Origin: Arctic95D-9 sp035967665
GTDB lineage: Bacteria; Verrucomicrobiota; Verrucomicrobiia; Verrucomicrobiales; DEV007
DNA length: 64,000 nucleotides
NCBI GenBank assembly: GCA_035967665.1
Contig: JAYWLB010000021.1
Span: 1-64,000, forward strand
Direction of reading: 5' to 3'
The notes under the pieces are model-generated. The model had not been told where the DNA came from and searched no databases. It was given only the letters and a program-made list of their open reading frames with translations. Shown piece after piece: positions 44,253 through 52,685 of this stretch; within the stretch, counting starts at the first letter, position 1, and every line of letters starts with the position of its first letter. Both the position numbers and the translations under genes were made by a program.

Positions 44253-44279
44253 AAAACCCGCTTTGCGCGGGTTTTTTTT
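44253..44279 (+). terminator. Intrinsic terminator after tRNA-Phe
   Basis: AACCCGC-TTTGC-GCGGGTT hairpin followed by a run of Ts on the plus strand, 14 bp after the tRNA. This is a clear rho-independent terminator. Confidence 0.88.
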
Positions 44280-44364
44280 GTGGACTTTAATATGTGTTGA
44301 TTAAAGTATTTGAATCTTCCCCGAGTGAAATTTCGATACAACCATTTACAAAGTTAACATCTAT

Positions 44365-45225
44365 ATGTCTTTTCTGGTTTTTTATAACGAACAGCAGCTT
44401 GGTCCTATCGCTAGGACAGCGATTCAGGAGAAGATCGCGAAAGGGGAATATCCTTCTAATGTACCAATTTGGCAGGAAGGAATGGTGGACTGGGTTGCTG
44501 CAGATACTCTTCTTGAGGCGGTTGCTACTAAACAGGAAATCCTTCCGCTTCCAGATTTTCCACAGGTTGTCGATGCTGAAGTGGAAGTGATTACGATGAA
44601 GTCTGTTGATGACAGAGTTGAAGAAGTGGTCACAGGTCTTACCCGGAGGTTGATTTCTGACGAGCAGGATCCTGCCGCAGTGAAGAAGATCTTATCAAAA
44701 GTCTCAGGTCTATTGACTTCGGGAGAAGAAGTCAATTATGTCTGCGTGCAAAAGAAACCGGTAGTCACGATTTCCCCTGACGCGATTGTCTTAACAAATC
44801 GCAGGTTTATTTTTGTGCACCCAAAGCTGACTGGATTTACGTTTAAGGACTTTCAGTGGCGTCAAGTTCATGACGTCCATTTGAGTGAGCAGATGCTAGG
44901 CGCGACGATATCTTGTCTCATCGTTGGGGGAGAGAAAGTTCAATTGGATAGCATTCCCAAAAAGCAAGCGCGCAAAGTTTATGCATACGCTCAACAGATG
45001 GAGGAGAATATGTTAGAGGAGCGTAGGGAGCGCTCAATGGAAGAAAAAAGAGCAGCAGCCGGGGGCGTTGTCATCCAGAATGCGATTCCTAGTCTTCTGC
45101 AATCACAAACGCCAACAGACGATCCAATGCAACAGTTGTCAAAGCTGAAGCAACTGTTAGATGCCGGTTTGATTGAACAATCGGAATTTGACTCCAAGAA
45201 GGCTGAGATTCTTAGCCGGATGTAA
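44365..45225 (+). CDS. GYF_2 - PH-like - SHOCT domain protein
   Basis: Cytosolic protein of 286 residues with three modules in order. Residues 1-50 are GYF_2 (FYNEQQLGPIARTAIQEKI...VPIWQEGMVDWVAADTLLEA). Residues about 120-200 are a bacterial PH-like domain (ISPDAIVLTNRRFIFVHPKLTGFTFKDFQWRQVHDVHLSEQMLGATISCLI). The C-terminal 30 residues are SHOCT (QLSKLKQLLDAGLIEQSEFDSKKAEILSRM). A charged helix (about 205-235) joins the last two. The order fits a protein that reads a proline-rich or peptide signal and membrane or lipid state. No known function. It is isolated between tRNA-Phe and the AraC gene. Confidence 0.85.
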   Translation: MSFLVFYNEQQLGPIARTAIQEKIAKGEYPSNVPIWQEGMVDWVAADTLLEAVATKQEILPLPDFPQVVDAEVEVITMKSVDDRVEEVVTGLTRRLISDEQDPAAVKKILSKVSGLLTSGEEVNYVCVQKKPVVTISPDAIVLTNRRFIFVHPKLTGFTFKDFQWRQVHDVHLSEQMLGATISCLIVGGEKVQLDSIPKKQARKVYAYAQQMEENMLEERRERSMEEKRAAAGGVVIQNAIPSLLQSQTPTDDPMQQLSKLKQLLDAGLIEQSEFDSKKAEILSRM

Positions 45226-45397
45226 TTTAAGGATTCTAAGAAAGCACAAGAGCTTTCGGAGTTCTCCTTGAAGAAAGTTGTTAGGGAGGGCTAGGTTGGG
45301 CCTCAGAGGTTCGTTTTTTGAGGCTGGGGACCTGAATGTCAAACGCTTTAGGGACGACGTAAAGGCAATGGGAAAACCGATTAGATAACGCGCCTCC

Positions 45398-46372
45398 TCA
45401 GGGCAGCTGTTCCGGTTTTCGGCGGGCGGTTTGCGAGGGACTTTCCCCAAAGAGGCTTCGGTAGTCTTTTGAAAAGCGTCCAAGGTGTTCAAAACCATAT
45501 TTCATGGCTTCCTCCGCTACGATCCCGGGTCTCGCTTTATTTTGAATCAGTGAAGACCGGGCGCGGTTGAGCGCAATGTGGCGAAACCACTTTTTAGGGC
45601 TGATGCCAAGCGCTTCCTGGAAATGAAGTTGCAGATTGCGCTCGGAAACTCCCAGTGCCTTGCAAACTGTAGAGCTTGAGTAGTTGGCCCCTTCATCGAT
45701 GAGGGTGCGAATCGCAAAATCAGCGCGGCGAAAGACCTCGATCCGATAGCGGGACCGGTCTTCGATTTCTTTAGCCCGCTCCGGGTCCTGTGATCCCAGT
45801 GCTTCAACAAAGAGCCGGAGGATTTGATCTTGTGGCTCATAGTAGCTGCAGGTTGGACCGGGAGACTGCAGGCTGTTCTGCGGCATCCAGTCCATAATTT
45901 GATCGAAAAGACCGAATGGAATCGCGTAACTTTTCATTCCCGTAGCGGGTAGATCGAGCTCGAATCCCAAATGGTCCTGAGCCGCCGTTTGGAGTGTTTC
46001 ACGGGCAACTGTCAGGGCTACCCAATCGGTAACGGCTCCTGCATTATAAAGCATTTCCGCCCCTTCCGCGTAGACCTGGATTGAACCTTTCTCAACGTGT
46101 AAGCCGTTGACCCAGGTGGGTTTTTCTTTTCCGCGGGAGATTCCGATACAGAGGTTCCGGTGAGCGAACTGACCCCGGACAAATACCGGAAAGGAGTAAA
46201 ATCCTCTGTCGATTGACAACTTGTCGTTGTGCCAATGACTCACTTTCCCGCTGCAGTTCCGTGGCGTTAGGATGGTGTGCTCAAGATCTGCTCCATTGAT
46301 CACTTCCCGCAAACGCTCCGGATCGTAGTCGTGAAACCGAAAATTCTGGATCACTGGAAAATAAGAAGACAT
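45398..46372 (-). CDS. AraC-family transcriptional regulator
   Basis: DNA-binding regulator of 324 residues. The C-terminal 110 residues carry the two AraC helix-turn-helix motifs: STVCKALGVSERNLQLHFQEALGISPKKWFRHIALNRARSSL and IVAEEAMKYGFEHLGRFSKDYRSLFGESPSQTARR. The N-terminal 200 residues match the ligand-sensing region of the EutR/AraC-like subgroup (WVALTVARETLQTAAQ is reminiscent of ethanolamine/GadX relatives). The ligand is unknown. The conserved palindromic site at 46471-46543, upstream of this gene, may be its own operator (inference). Confidence 0.87.
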   Translation of the reverse strand: MSSYFPVIQNFRFHDYDPERLREVINGADLEHTILTPRNCSGKVSHWHNDKLSIDRGFYSFPVFVRGQFAHRNLCIGISRGKEKPTWVNGLHVEKGSIQVYAEGAEMLYNAGAVTDWVALTVARETLQTAAQDHLGFELDLPATGMKSYAIPFGLFDQIMDWMPQNSLQSPGPTCSYYEPQDQILRLFVEALGSQDPERAKEIEDRSRYRIEVFRRADFAIRTLIDEGANYSSSTVCKALGVSERNLQLHFQEALGISPKKWFRHIALNRARSSLIQNKARPGIVAEEAMKYGFEHLGRFSKDYRSLFGESPSQTARRKPEQLP

Positions 46373-46470
46373 GAGTGGCGTAGAACAGCTTTTCAGGAGG
46401 CTGCAAAGTTGTAAAGGTAAGTTTTCGGAAAGTGGATAGAAGGGGGAGTCAACTTTCGTTAGTCTCTAAG

Positions 46471-46543
46471 TCCGGCTTGAGTCGCGTTGCCTATAGACTT
46501 CCTCCCCCTAAATCTATTTGTTGCTAACGCGACTCTTTCCGGA
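46471..46543. promoter_or_regulatory. 18-bp inverted repeat upstream of AraC gene
   Basis: Two arms, TCCGG-CTT-GAGTCGCGTT (46471-46488) and AACGCGACTC-TTT-CCGGA (46526-46543), are inverted with 15 of 18 paired positions around a 37-bp AT/C-rich centre. The arms lie about 100 bp upstream of the AraC start and about 90 bp downstream of the cytochrome gene stop. Spaced inverted arms of this length could be an operator bound by a dimer, a MITE-like remnant or an RNA hairpin. Confidence 0.6.
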
Positions 46544-46630
46544 TTTCTATATAAACAGTGAGGCCGGATTAGATGCGGTGTGCATGTCACCGGGAATTGA
46601 ATCGGGTCATTCGAGGGGGAAGATAACGAG

Positions 46631-48139
46631 TCAGCGCGAGGTCTTGAGATGCCCGATGAGTGCTTCTCTGTCTTCCGTTTTCAAAAGTCCCTGAAACTCC
46701 ATTTTTGTCCCCGGCAGGAACTTTTTGGGATTCTCCAGAAATTGATCAAGCAGCTCAGGAGTCCATTCTTCGGTGCCACCGTTGCGTAATTCGGTGAGGG
46801 CTTTCGAGTATTCAAAATGTGAAGCCGAGGCGATGGGGCGATCCCAGAATCCGTCGAGACTTGGAGCAGGCATTCCGGGGTGATGTTGCCCGGGATCGCC
46901 ATGGCAACCGGAGCAAAGCACAGCGAGAGTCGCGCCCCGCTGTTCCATGTCCATTTCCTCGACCTGCGCTTCGTCGAGGACGTAGTTGCTGCGCATTTTC
47001 ATGGCTGCGGCCAGCTGGGTGTCATCCATCGTCGCGCGAATCCTGCGATAGGCTTCGGCTTCGATCCGGGCCGCTTCGACTTCGAGGCGGCCCATTTCCC
47101 GGGCGAGACGGGAGGTTCTACTTTCGTCAAAACCGGTTGGATCGGTTCGCAGCAGCAACAGCTGCTCGAGGAACTGGTGACGGTTCTCTAAAAACTCCCG
47201 AACGACGGGAAGTTCCTCCATAATGGCCTCCTGGATTACGTCCCGCTGTTCATCGGTGAGGATGGCGGAGAAATCCTTCGCTATCTTTCCGCGGCTTGCG
47301 GCGTGACCACTCTTATGGCGAATCGATACGAATCCGAAAAACTGAGCGGGCTGACCGATCGGGATGATTTCGTTGTCTTTGGGTGTTCCGGTGAGCCAGG
47401 AGAATGATTTCGCGTAGAGATCTTCGAGCTGTTTGTTGTCGGACCGTTCGAGGGTATCACTTTCCACGCGGACGTCCTTCACGTATTCTCCTGCTGATTC
47501 AGGATTCGCCCGCCAGGCGGTGAACCGTTCCTTCTGTTCGTCGGTCAGGGAATCCTCAAGCGCGGCGAAAGCTCTGGCTTCAATAACGCCGACCTTTGCG
47601 CCGAGAAGAGAGAATTTCTCTCCGAGAGCGGTGATCTTTTCATGGTCGATTGGCAATCCTGTATAGAGGTGGTCTTCGAGGAGTGTAAGAATCTCCTCTC
47701 TCGCTTTCCACCAGTCTTCGAGGGCTCCCTTTTCAGCGAGGACCGCTGCGCTCATTCTTTCGCGCTGTGATTCGTCTGAGACAGCGTAGGCGGCACGGCC
47801 GAGCATTCCCCGATTGGCGGCGCGTCCACTTTGGTATCGGAGAGCGACGAATCCGAAAAACTGAGCGTTTTTTCCAATCGACAGTTTCTCGTTGTCGGCA
47901 GGGGACCCTGTGATCCAGGAGAATGCTTTCGATGCGAGGGCTGATTGCAGATTCTTCCCGTCCCGCAGTCCGCTGTATTCTTCGGCCGACCAGGTATCAG
48001 TGTCTTTTTGGTCGGACTTATGCCCTCTGTTTCCTTCTTCGTCGGTGCGGGCAAAGCCCGTTGGGTGCAAAAAGGTAAAGGCAAGGCTGCCTAAAAGCGC
48101 GGGGAGGGTGTAAGTGATGAATCCAGGGGGTGTTGTCAT
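46631..48139 (-). CDS. Exported cytochrome c-like protein with duplicated domain
   Basis: Exported haem protein of 502 residues. A hydrophobic N-terminus acts as a signal. It contains an internal duplication: residues about 70-205 and about 243-380 share F-S-W-[IL]-T-G-x-P-x-D-N-E, IG-x-x-AQFFGF, R-x-x-SG-x-AA-x-RG, then a helical end. Both halves have the look of a Spy/LTXXQ-like helical domain (TDEQ[RK]ER, TDEQRDV). The C-terminus is a single c-type haem domain with C409-x2-C412-H413 and an axial-ligand candidate Met in LPGTKMEFQGL. I know of no named family with this architecture. Confidence 0.72.
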   Translation of the reverse strand: MTTPPGFITYTLPALLGSLAFTFLHPTGFARTDEEGNRGHKSDQKDTDTWSAEEYSGLRDGKNLQSALASKAFSWITGSPADNEKLSIGKNAQFFGFVALRYQSGRAANRGMLGRAAYAVSDESQRERMSAAVLAEKGALEDWWKAREEILTLLEDHLYTGLPIDHEKITALGEKFSLLGAKVGVIEARAFAALEDSLTDEQKERFTAWRANPESAGEYVKDVRVESDTLERSDNKQLEDLYAKSFSWLTGTPKDNEIIPIGQPAQFFGFVSIRHKSGHAASRGKIAKDFSAILTDEQRDVIQEAIMEELPVVREFLENRHQFLEQLLLLRTDPTGFDESRTSRLAREMGRLEVEAARIEAEAYRRIRATMDDTQLAAAMKMRSNYVLDEAQVEEMDMEQRGATLAVLCSGCHGDPGQHHPGMPAPSLDGFWDRPIASASHFEYSKALTELRNGGTEEWTPELLDQFLENPKKFLPGTKMEFQGLLKTEDREALIGHLKTSR

Positions 48140-48271
48140 GGTCCTGCTGATGTAACCGAGGATCTACACAAAGTTGCAAATTTGCAGTTACTTACAGGAA
48201 TTATTTCCCGCTGGTGACGCACCTAAGCTGGCTGTTTTCGAAGAGCCAACTGATTCGAGATACCCGTCTCT

Positions 48272-48703
48272 TCAGGAATTTCGCTGACGGCGGTATTCGT
48301 AGAGAGCCATCGCTGTGGCGGAGGAGACGTTGAAACTGTGTGGGAGACCGTAGACGGGAATCTCGATGACGTCGTCGAGCTCGGCGAGGATTTCGTCGGG
48401 GATACCGAGTCTCTCGTTACCAATTACAAGAACCGTTTTCTCGGGAAAGGTGAAGTGATTCAGGTTGTGCGAATTACTGGTCTGCTCAAGCCCGACAAGG
48501 CGATAGCCTTCCTCGCGGAATCCACGTAGAACCGGGGCGAGGGAGCGGCGCACTTCGACGGAAAGTTCGTCGGCTCCGTCCCGCGCGATTTTTTTGATCA
48601 ATTTCGCATTGCCCGTGAGGATCAATCTTGACACCCCGCTGGCGCTCGCGGTTCGGGCGATCCCCGAAATGTTGACATTGCTTCGCATCGGCACACAAGC
48701 CAC
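48272..48703 (-). CDS. SpoU/TrmH-family RNA methyltransferase
   Basis: RNA 2'-O-methyltransferase of the knotted SPOUT fold, 143 residues, so a minimal catalytic domain without an RNA-binding N-terminal extension. Motif 1 is MRSNVNISGIARTASASGV (N and R). Motif 2 is VLVIGNERLGIPDEIL. Motif 3 is IPVYGLPHSFNVSSATAMALYEYRRQ. The frame reads back a little further without ATG, so a non-ATG start may add about ten residues. It could modify tRNA or rRNA; specificity cannot be read. It lies alone upstream of the minus-strand operon. Confidence 0.88.
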   Translation of the reverse strand: MACVPMRSNVNISGIARTASASGVSRLILTGNAKLIKKIARDGADELSVEVRRSLAPVLRGFREEGYRLVGLEQTSNSHNLNHFTFPEKTVLVIGNERLGIPDEILAELDDVIEIPVYGLPHSFNVSSATAMALYEYRRQRNS

Positions 48704-48896
48704 TATCAGTTCGCCGGTTTGGGGCGCACTGGAACCGGGCTTGTGCCGTTCCTGTTCAAAGGGAGTGTTGGATTGAGAATCAGTCAGGTTTTCAACTTAG
48801 CTCAACCCGGCCCGTGGTCGAGACTTTGTTCTGCTCCTTCAGGCTGCCAGTGAGAGCCGTGGATGCCGTGAGGAATTCCCGGGCCCCCGGGGGCAA

Positions 48897-49727
48897 TTAA
48901 GATTCGATCCTCCAGAGTCGCTCGGCGTCCCGCTTCGGGGATATCTCAAAAAAGGTCTCGAGCTGCGACCGGTAGGCATTCGCTGCTTCAGTGGTTCGGG
49001 CTCTTTCCTCGAGGCTGCCGTTGCTCAGTTCGTGACAGGTCATTCGACGTGTGATTGGAGGCGGGTGGTGCCACCGGTTCTCAAGTTCTTCGGTCACATG
49101 AGTTCGATCCTCCGTTTCGAGGAGCTGGTCGACATACTTTGCCAAAAAGAAGGCGCTTTTAAAGTCCGGCCATTTCATTTTGTGAAACTGATCGGGGAGA
49201 GCGATTCCCAGTTGAGCGACACGCAGTTGAAAGGCCCCTGCTATCGACGTGTAGGGGGAGTCTTCGTAGAAGCGAAGCGGGGGGAGATCGTCTTCCAGAG
49301 AGGTGATCGCTTCGTGAATGAGGAGGTGGTCGATATGGCTACCCACTCCGAGAGGAGCGATGATCTCGACGGGCCTGTATTGAGCCAGTAGCGATTTGAG
49401 TGCCTCTTTGATTCGCACAAAAGTTTCCGGATCGGAATCGGGTTTGCTCAATACGATCTGAGGAAATGTCTTAAATCCCGGATTGCGAAACGGGGCGTCA
49501 ATCAATCCCACCGAGTGGCCTTTCGCTCCGATCAGGGAGAGGGCTTCATTGTTCTCTGCATTGCGGGTCTCATAGAGATCACGGACGCTTTTTGATTGAT
49601 CGCCTTCTGTGAAAAAGGTCACGACGATGGCTTCTCTTCCCTTTTCAGATTCGCGGAGGAGGTTCAGGGGGCAGGAAAAGACGACGTCGTCGAAGTGCGG
49701 CGAAAGATAGAGGACGGTGTCTGTCAC
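48897..49727 (-). CDS. PIG-L family deacetylase (cluster gene 8)
   Basis: Zinc-dependent N-deacetylase of 276 residues in the PIG-L/LmbE family, which removes acetyl groups from N-acetylhexosamine-linked metabolites. Examples are GlcNAc-PI, mycothiol or bacillithiol precursors and glycopeptide sugars. The zinc ligands are H11-x-D13-D14 in LSPHFDDVVFS and H in GVGSHIDHLLIHEA. It is the last gene of the eight-gene operon; its start overlaps the preceding gene's stop by ATGA. In this context it most likely deacetylates a sugar added by the cluster's glycosyltransferases. This is inference. Confidence 0.85.
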   Translation of the reverse strand: MTDTVLYLSPHFDDVVFSCPLNLLRESEKGREAIVVTFFTEGDQSKSVRDLYETRNAENNEALSLIGAKGHSVGLIDAPFRNPGFKTFPQIVLSKPDSDPETFVRIKEALKSLLAQYRPVEIIAPLGVGSHIDHLLIHEAITSLEDDLPPLRFYEDSPYTSIAGAFQLRVAQLGIALPDQFHKMKWPDFKSAFFLAKYVDQLLETEDRTHVTEELENRWHHPPPITRRMTCHELSNGSLEERARTTEAANAYRSQLETFFEISPKRDAERLWRIES

Positions 49728-50593
49728 GATTGGTGCTCGAGGATGCAGGCTCCGGTTCCGAAGCCGAGGGTGAGAACGAGTGTTTTCGTTGCCTTGGCGA
49801 ACTCGGGGCGCGATAGGGCGGGAAGGGCGGGAAGGGCGGGAAGGGCCGCGAGCTCGGCGTCATTGGTGATCAGCCACGGCACCTTTGTGAGGCCGGTAGT
49901 GGTGATGAGGTCGCGCAAAAGTGTGGGATGCTCCTTCATTCCAAAGTAGGACGAACCACCGAGAGCAAACCCGGGGCGTATGAAACAGGGGAGGGCGAGG
50001 AGCACTTTGTCAGGTTGGCATCCGGAGTCGTTCAGGAATTGATCGATGCTCGAGGAGATGAACGCGGTGAGCATTTTTCGCTGCCCGGGAAGTGATAGGG
50101 TTTCCTGATCTCCGGAGCAGGGGAGGTTAGTGAGATTTCGTTCGAAACAGGCTGAGCCTTCAGGGGATGCGATTTTGATTTGAGTCTGGCCCACGTCGAT
50201 GGCGAGGATGGTTTCATCTGACTGCCCGAAGGTTTCCACCGCAGCGATGCAGGCACCTTGAATGGGATTGGTTCCGAAAAAAGTGGGTATGTCGAGTCTA
50301 TGAATTGCCGCGCGGATCGCGGGGATTTGAGAGCGGCCGCCGGTGAGGAAAATGGAATCGAAGTCGCGGGCGACCGGATTGATCACTCCTTTCGATTCGC
50401 TCTCGATTGTTCCCTCGCGCAATCTCATGAGCGCCTCGAGAAGCAACTCAGGGTATTCGGGGCTGTCCTGCCATTCCCACAAGTTTCTCCCTCTGATGGC
50501 AAGGTCCCAGATTTCGAGCGGGGTCACACCGTCCGGCTGCCAGCGCTGCATGAGAAAGTTTTCGTTTCGACTACGGTGGGCCAGAATGGACAT
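49724..50593 (-). CDS. ASKHA/ROK-like sugar-kinase-related protein, lobes in swapped order (cluster gene 7)
   Basis: Protein of 289 residues with actin/hexokinase-like motifs in an unexpected order. The phosphate-1 motif ILAIDVGQTQIKIAS, usually at the N-terminus, lies near residue 150. After it comes a ROK-like N-lobe (ALPCFIRPGFALGGS, LITNDAELAALPA, and LVLTLGFGTGACIL, which is the phosphate-2 motif), ending at the C-terminus. The first about 130 residues resemble the adenosine-binding C-lobe that normally follows it (IFLTGGRSQIPAIRAAIHRL...NPIQGACIAAVETFG). A circular permutation or a two-gene rearrangement would explain this. A 9-bp tandem repeat encodes three Leu-Pro-Ala units. A later start (ATG at 50551) is possible. 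Confidence 0.7.
   Translation of the reverse strand: MSILAHRSRNENFLMQRWQPDGVTPLEIWDLAIRGRNLWEWQDSPEYPELLLEALMRLREGTIESESKGVINPVARDFDSIFLTGGRSQIPAIRAAIHRLDIPTFFGTNPIQGACIAAVETFGQSDETILAIDVGQTQIKIASPEGSACFERNLTNLPCSGDQETLSLPGQRKMLTAFISSSIDQFLNDSGCQPDKVLLALPCFIRPGFALGGSSYFGMKEHPTLLRDLITTTGLTKVPWLITNDAELAALPALPALPALSRPEFAKATKTLVLTLGFGTGACILEHQS
49816..49845. repeat. 9-bp tandem repeat within coding sequence
   Basis: Three copies of GGGCGGGAA plus a partial fourth. Read in the gene's frame they encode repeated Leu-Pro-Ala. The in-frame period (nine bases) means copy-number changes would not shift the frame. Confidence 0.85.
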
Positions 50594-51498
50594 GGGCGTG
50601 ACGAGAGGTGCGTGAAGTAGATGCGTTCGAGGTGATAGCGGAGCTTACAAATTCTGAAGACCGTTTGAAAGATTAACCAGCCCATCTGTTGTGAGAAGTC
50701 AGCAGCTCTCAATCGAGCCCAGTCGGTTCGTCGCTTCGGGTGGCCGGAAATGTCGGGGTTGAACTCGGGAAAGAGGTAGTTCATTCGTTCCAGCTCCATG
50801 CGCATCCGGCGGTAGTAGCGGTGCATTCCTTCAAAAGTTTCGGCTGCCTGATAGTGAATCTGCGCATCAGGGATCTCGCGAATCGCCCCGGGGCCGTGTA
50901 CTTTGAGAACGGACCTGGATAGATAGATGTCGTCGGCGAGAACGCCGGATTCGAATTGGTAAAATGGGTTGCGGGGGAGTTGATCTATTTTCTCCGAAAG
51001 ATCCGCTCGGGTGGGAATTTGCCAGTGGCGGACGGCGAAGAGCTTCCCGTTGAAATGGCTGCGCTTCGTTTCGAAACCGTCGTTCAAATTGTAGGTGTGT
51101 AGAGCGAATGCGAGAGGGGTCCGGCGGGCGGGCTTTCGTGGTGTTTTAGCGGGGTAGGCGACCTGGAGTTCGGGGGCGGACAACATTGCCTGCGTGATTT
51201 TTCCTATCGTTTCCGGTGAAACAAGAATGTCAGCATCGGAGAATATGACGAAGGGCTCCCGGGCACCGATGGTGCGTTGTGCTTCAACGAGTCCGCCTGA
51301 CGAGAGGACTGTGGTAACACGGCGGAAGGTATCGGCGATAGCCTCCGTCGCGTCGGTGCAGTCATCGAGAACCACGACGAGGTCGAAGCGGGCTGAGCTT
51401 TCGGATTCAGCGAGCTCGATCGAAGTTATGAGTGAACGGAGGCATTCGGCGATGGTAGCCTCTTCATTCTTCGCGGTGACAGCAACTGTGATTCTCAT
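50524..51498 (-). CDS. Glycosyltransferase family 2 (cluster gene 6)
   Basis: GT-A fold glycosyltransferase of 324 residues. The N-terminus ITVAVTAKNEEATIAECLRSLITSIELAE is the GT2 nucleotide-sugar loop. The DxD-like motif is FSDADILVS. There is a later acceptor-side region (DDIYLSRSVLKVHGPGAIREIPDAQIHYQ). Regions toward the C-terminus contain amphipathic helices but no clear transmembrane spans. The gene starts inside the stop of the preceding GT1 gene (ATGA) and overlaps the kinase-like gene downstream. It presumably transfers a sugar to a cluster intermediate; donor and acceptor are unknown. Confidence 0.85.
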   Translation of the reverse strand: MRITVAVTAKNEEATIAECLRSLITSIELAESESSARFDLVVVLDDCTDATEAIADTFRRVTTVLSSGGLVEAQRTIGAREPFVIFSDADILVSPETIGKITQAMLSAPELQVAYPAKTPRKPARRTPLAFALHTYNLNDGFETKRSHFNGKLFAVRHWQIPTRADLSEKIDQLPRNPFYQFESGVLADDIYLSRSVLKVHGPGAIREIPDAQIHYQAAETFEGMHRYYRRMRMELERMNYLFPEFNPDISGHPKRRTDWARLRAADFSQQMGWLIFQTVFRICKLRYHLERIYFTHLSSRPCPFWPTVVETKTFSCSAGSRTV

Positions 51499-52685
51499 TC
51501 TGTGAGGAGATTGCGGATGAGGTGGGCGGCGTTTTCAGCTCCGTTTGTTTGATATGACTTTGCAATCTCACTGATCCGGATCTTCAACTGCGGATCGTTG
51601 AGAGTGCGTTCGATTACCTCCCAGAGTCCGGATGGTGACAGTGTATCGAGTTGAATCGTTTCTCCGCATCCGGCGCGCTCTATGAACCATGATTGATGAA
51701 ACTGATCGTTGCAGATTGGTTGAATCAAAACGGGTGTGTTCGTTGCGAGAGCTTCCATTACTGAATTGGCTCCGCCGTGGGTAATGAGAAGTTCGGCCCG
51801 TCTCAGGATTTCAAGCTGCGGGGCGTAGCCGCAAACGATGACATTGGCGGGCAGGTCTTGAAAGCGTGCATCCTCCCGGAGTTCGTGGATCGCAGCAATC
51901 AATCTGACATTCTTTCCCCGGACCGCTTCTATGATTTTCAGGAAGAAATCCGGCTGGTGGAAGACCTGACTTCCGAAAGACGCGTAGATCAGTGGCGTGT
52001 TGTCTTCTGCAAAGCTCCAATCGAAGGAGGGCGCTTCGTCCCCCCGTTGATGGAGGGGGCGTGAGGGGCCGACTTGTGCGACTCCTTCCACGGGTGCGCC
52101 GGAAAACGCTTCAGTGGTGAAGGCAACGGTCAGGAATGGAGAGAGCGCATCGCAACCCCGGAATTCTGTGGTGAGGCCGAATTCTGCAAAGAGGTTTCCG
52201 CGATCCTGTGACAATGACAGGACCGTGTCGAGGAGGTCGCTCTTCATCGAGGGAGGTAGAACCGGGTTCAGGGAATTGGATAGGGCCACCCAGGGAGTTG
52301 CCTCCAACTGTGCTGCAATCACTGCCGGGTAGATCATCGGGTCGGTAACGATGAGATCCGGCTGATAGGCTTGAATTACTTTTCTGAGAGGTGCAACTGC
52401 TTCGCTCGCATCCTCGATCAGGATTCGCTTGATCCAGCACCGCAGCCAGTACCGGTCGCAGACATTTTCCGAAAATGCTTTGCCCCGATTGGGAGAGGGG
52501 GCTGAGTTCTTCGGAGGGGCAAGGAACTGACTGAGTCCGGCATTGGTGAGTTGCTCTTCAATGTTCACCTGCGAATGAAAGGTGACTTCGAAACCATCGG
52601 CCTGGAGATGCTGGGCCACTCCGATGGCGGGATTGATATGGCCCTTTTCAGGGATGACCAAAAACAGGATGCGCTTCGATTTCAT
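51495..52685 (-). CDS. GT1-family (UGT/MGT) glycosyltransferase (cluster gene 5)
   Basis: GT-B glycosyltransferase of 396 residues resembling macrolide/antibiotic GT1 enzymes. The N-terminus is ILFLVIPEKGHINPAIGVAQHLQADGFEVTFHS. The C-terminal nucleotide-sugar box is LLITHGGANSVMEALATNTPVLIQPICNDQFHQSWFIERAGCG, the PSPG-like region. Enzymes of this group glycosylate small hydrophobic acceptors. That supports a secondary-metabolite product, although the same family also works on lipids. It overlaps both neighbours by 4 bp. Confidence 0.88.
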   Translation of the reverse strand: MKSKRILFLVIPEKGHINPAIGVAQHLQADGFEVTFHSQVNIEEQLTNAGLSQFLAPPKNSAPSPNRGKAFSENVCDRYWLRCWIKRILIEDASEAVAPLRKVIQAYQPDLIVTDPMIYPAVIAAQLEATPWVALSNSLNPVLPPSMKSDLLDTVLSLSQDRGNLFAEFGLTTEFRGCDALSPFLTVAFTTEAFSGAPVEGVAQVGPSRPLHQRGDEAPSFDWSFAEDNTPLIYASFGSQVFHQPDFFLKIIEAVRGKNVRLIAAIHELREDARFQDLPANVIVCGYAPQLEILRRAELLITHGGANSVMEALATNTPVLIQPICNDQFHQSWFIERAGCGETIQLDTLSPSGLWEVIERTLNDPQLKIRISEIAKSYQTNGAENAAHLIRNLLTE

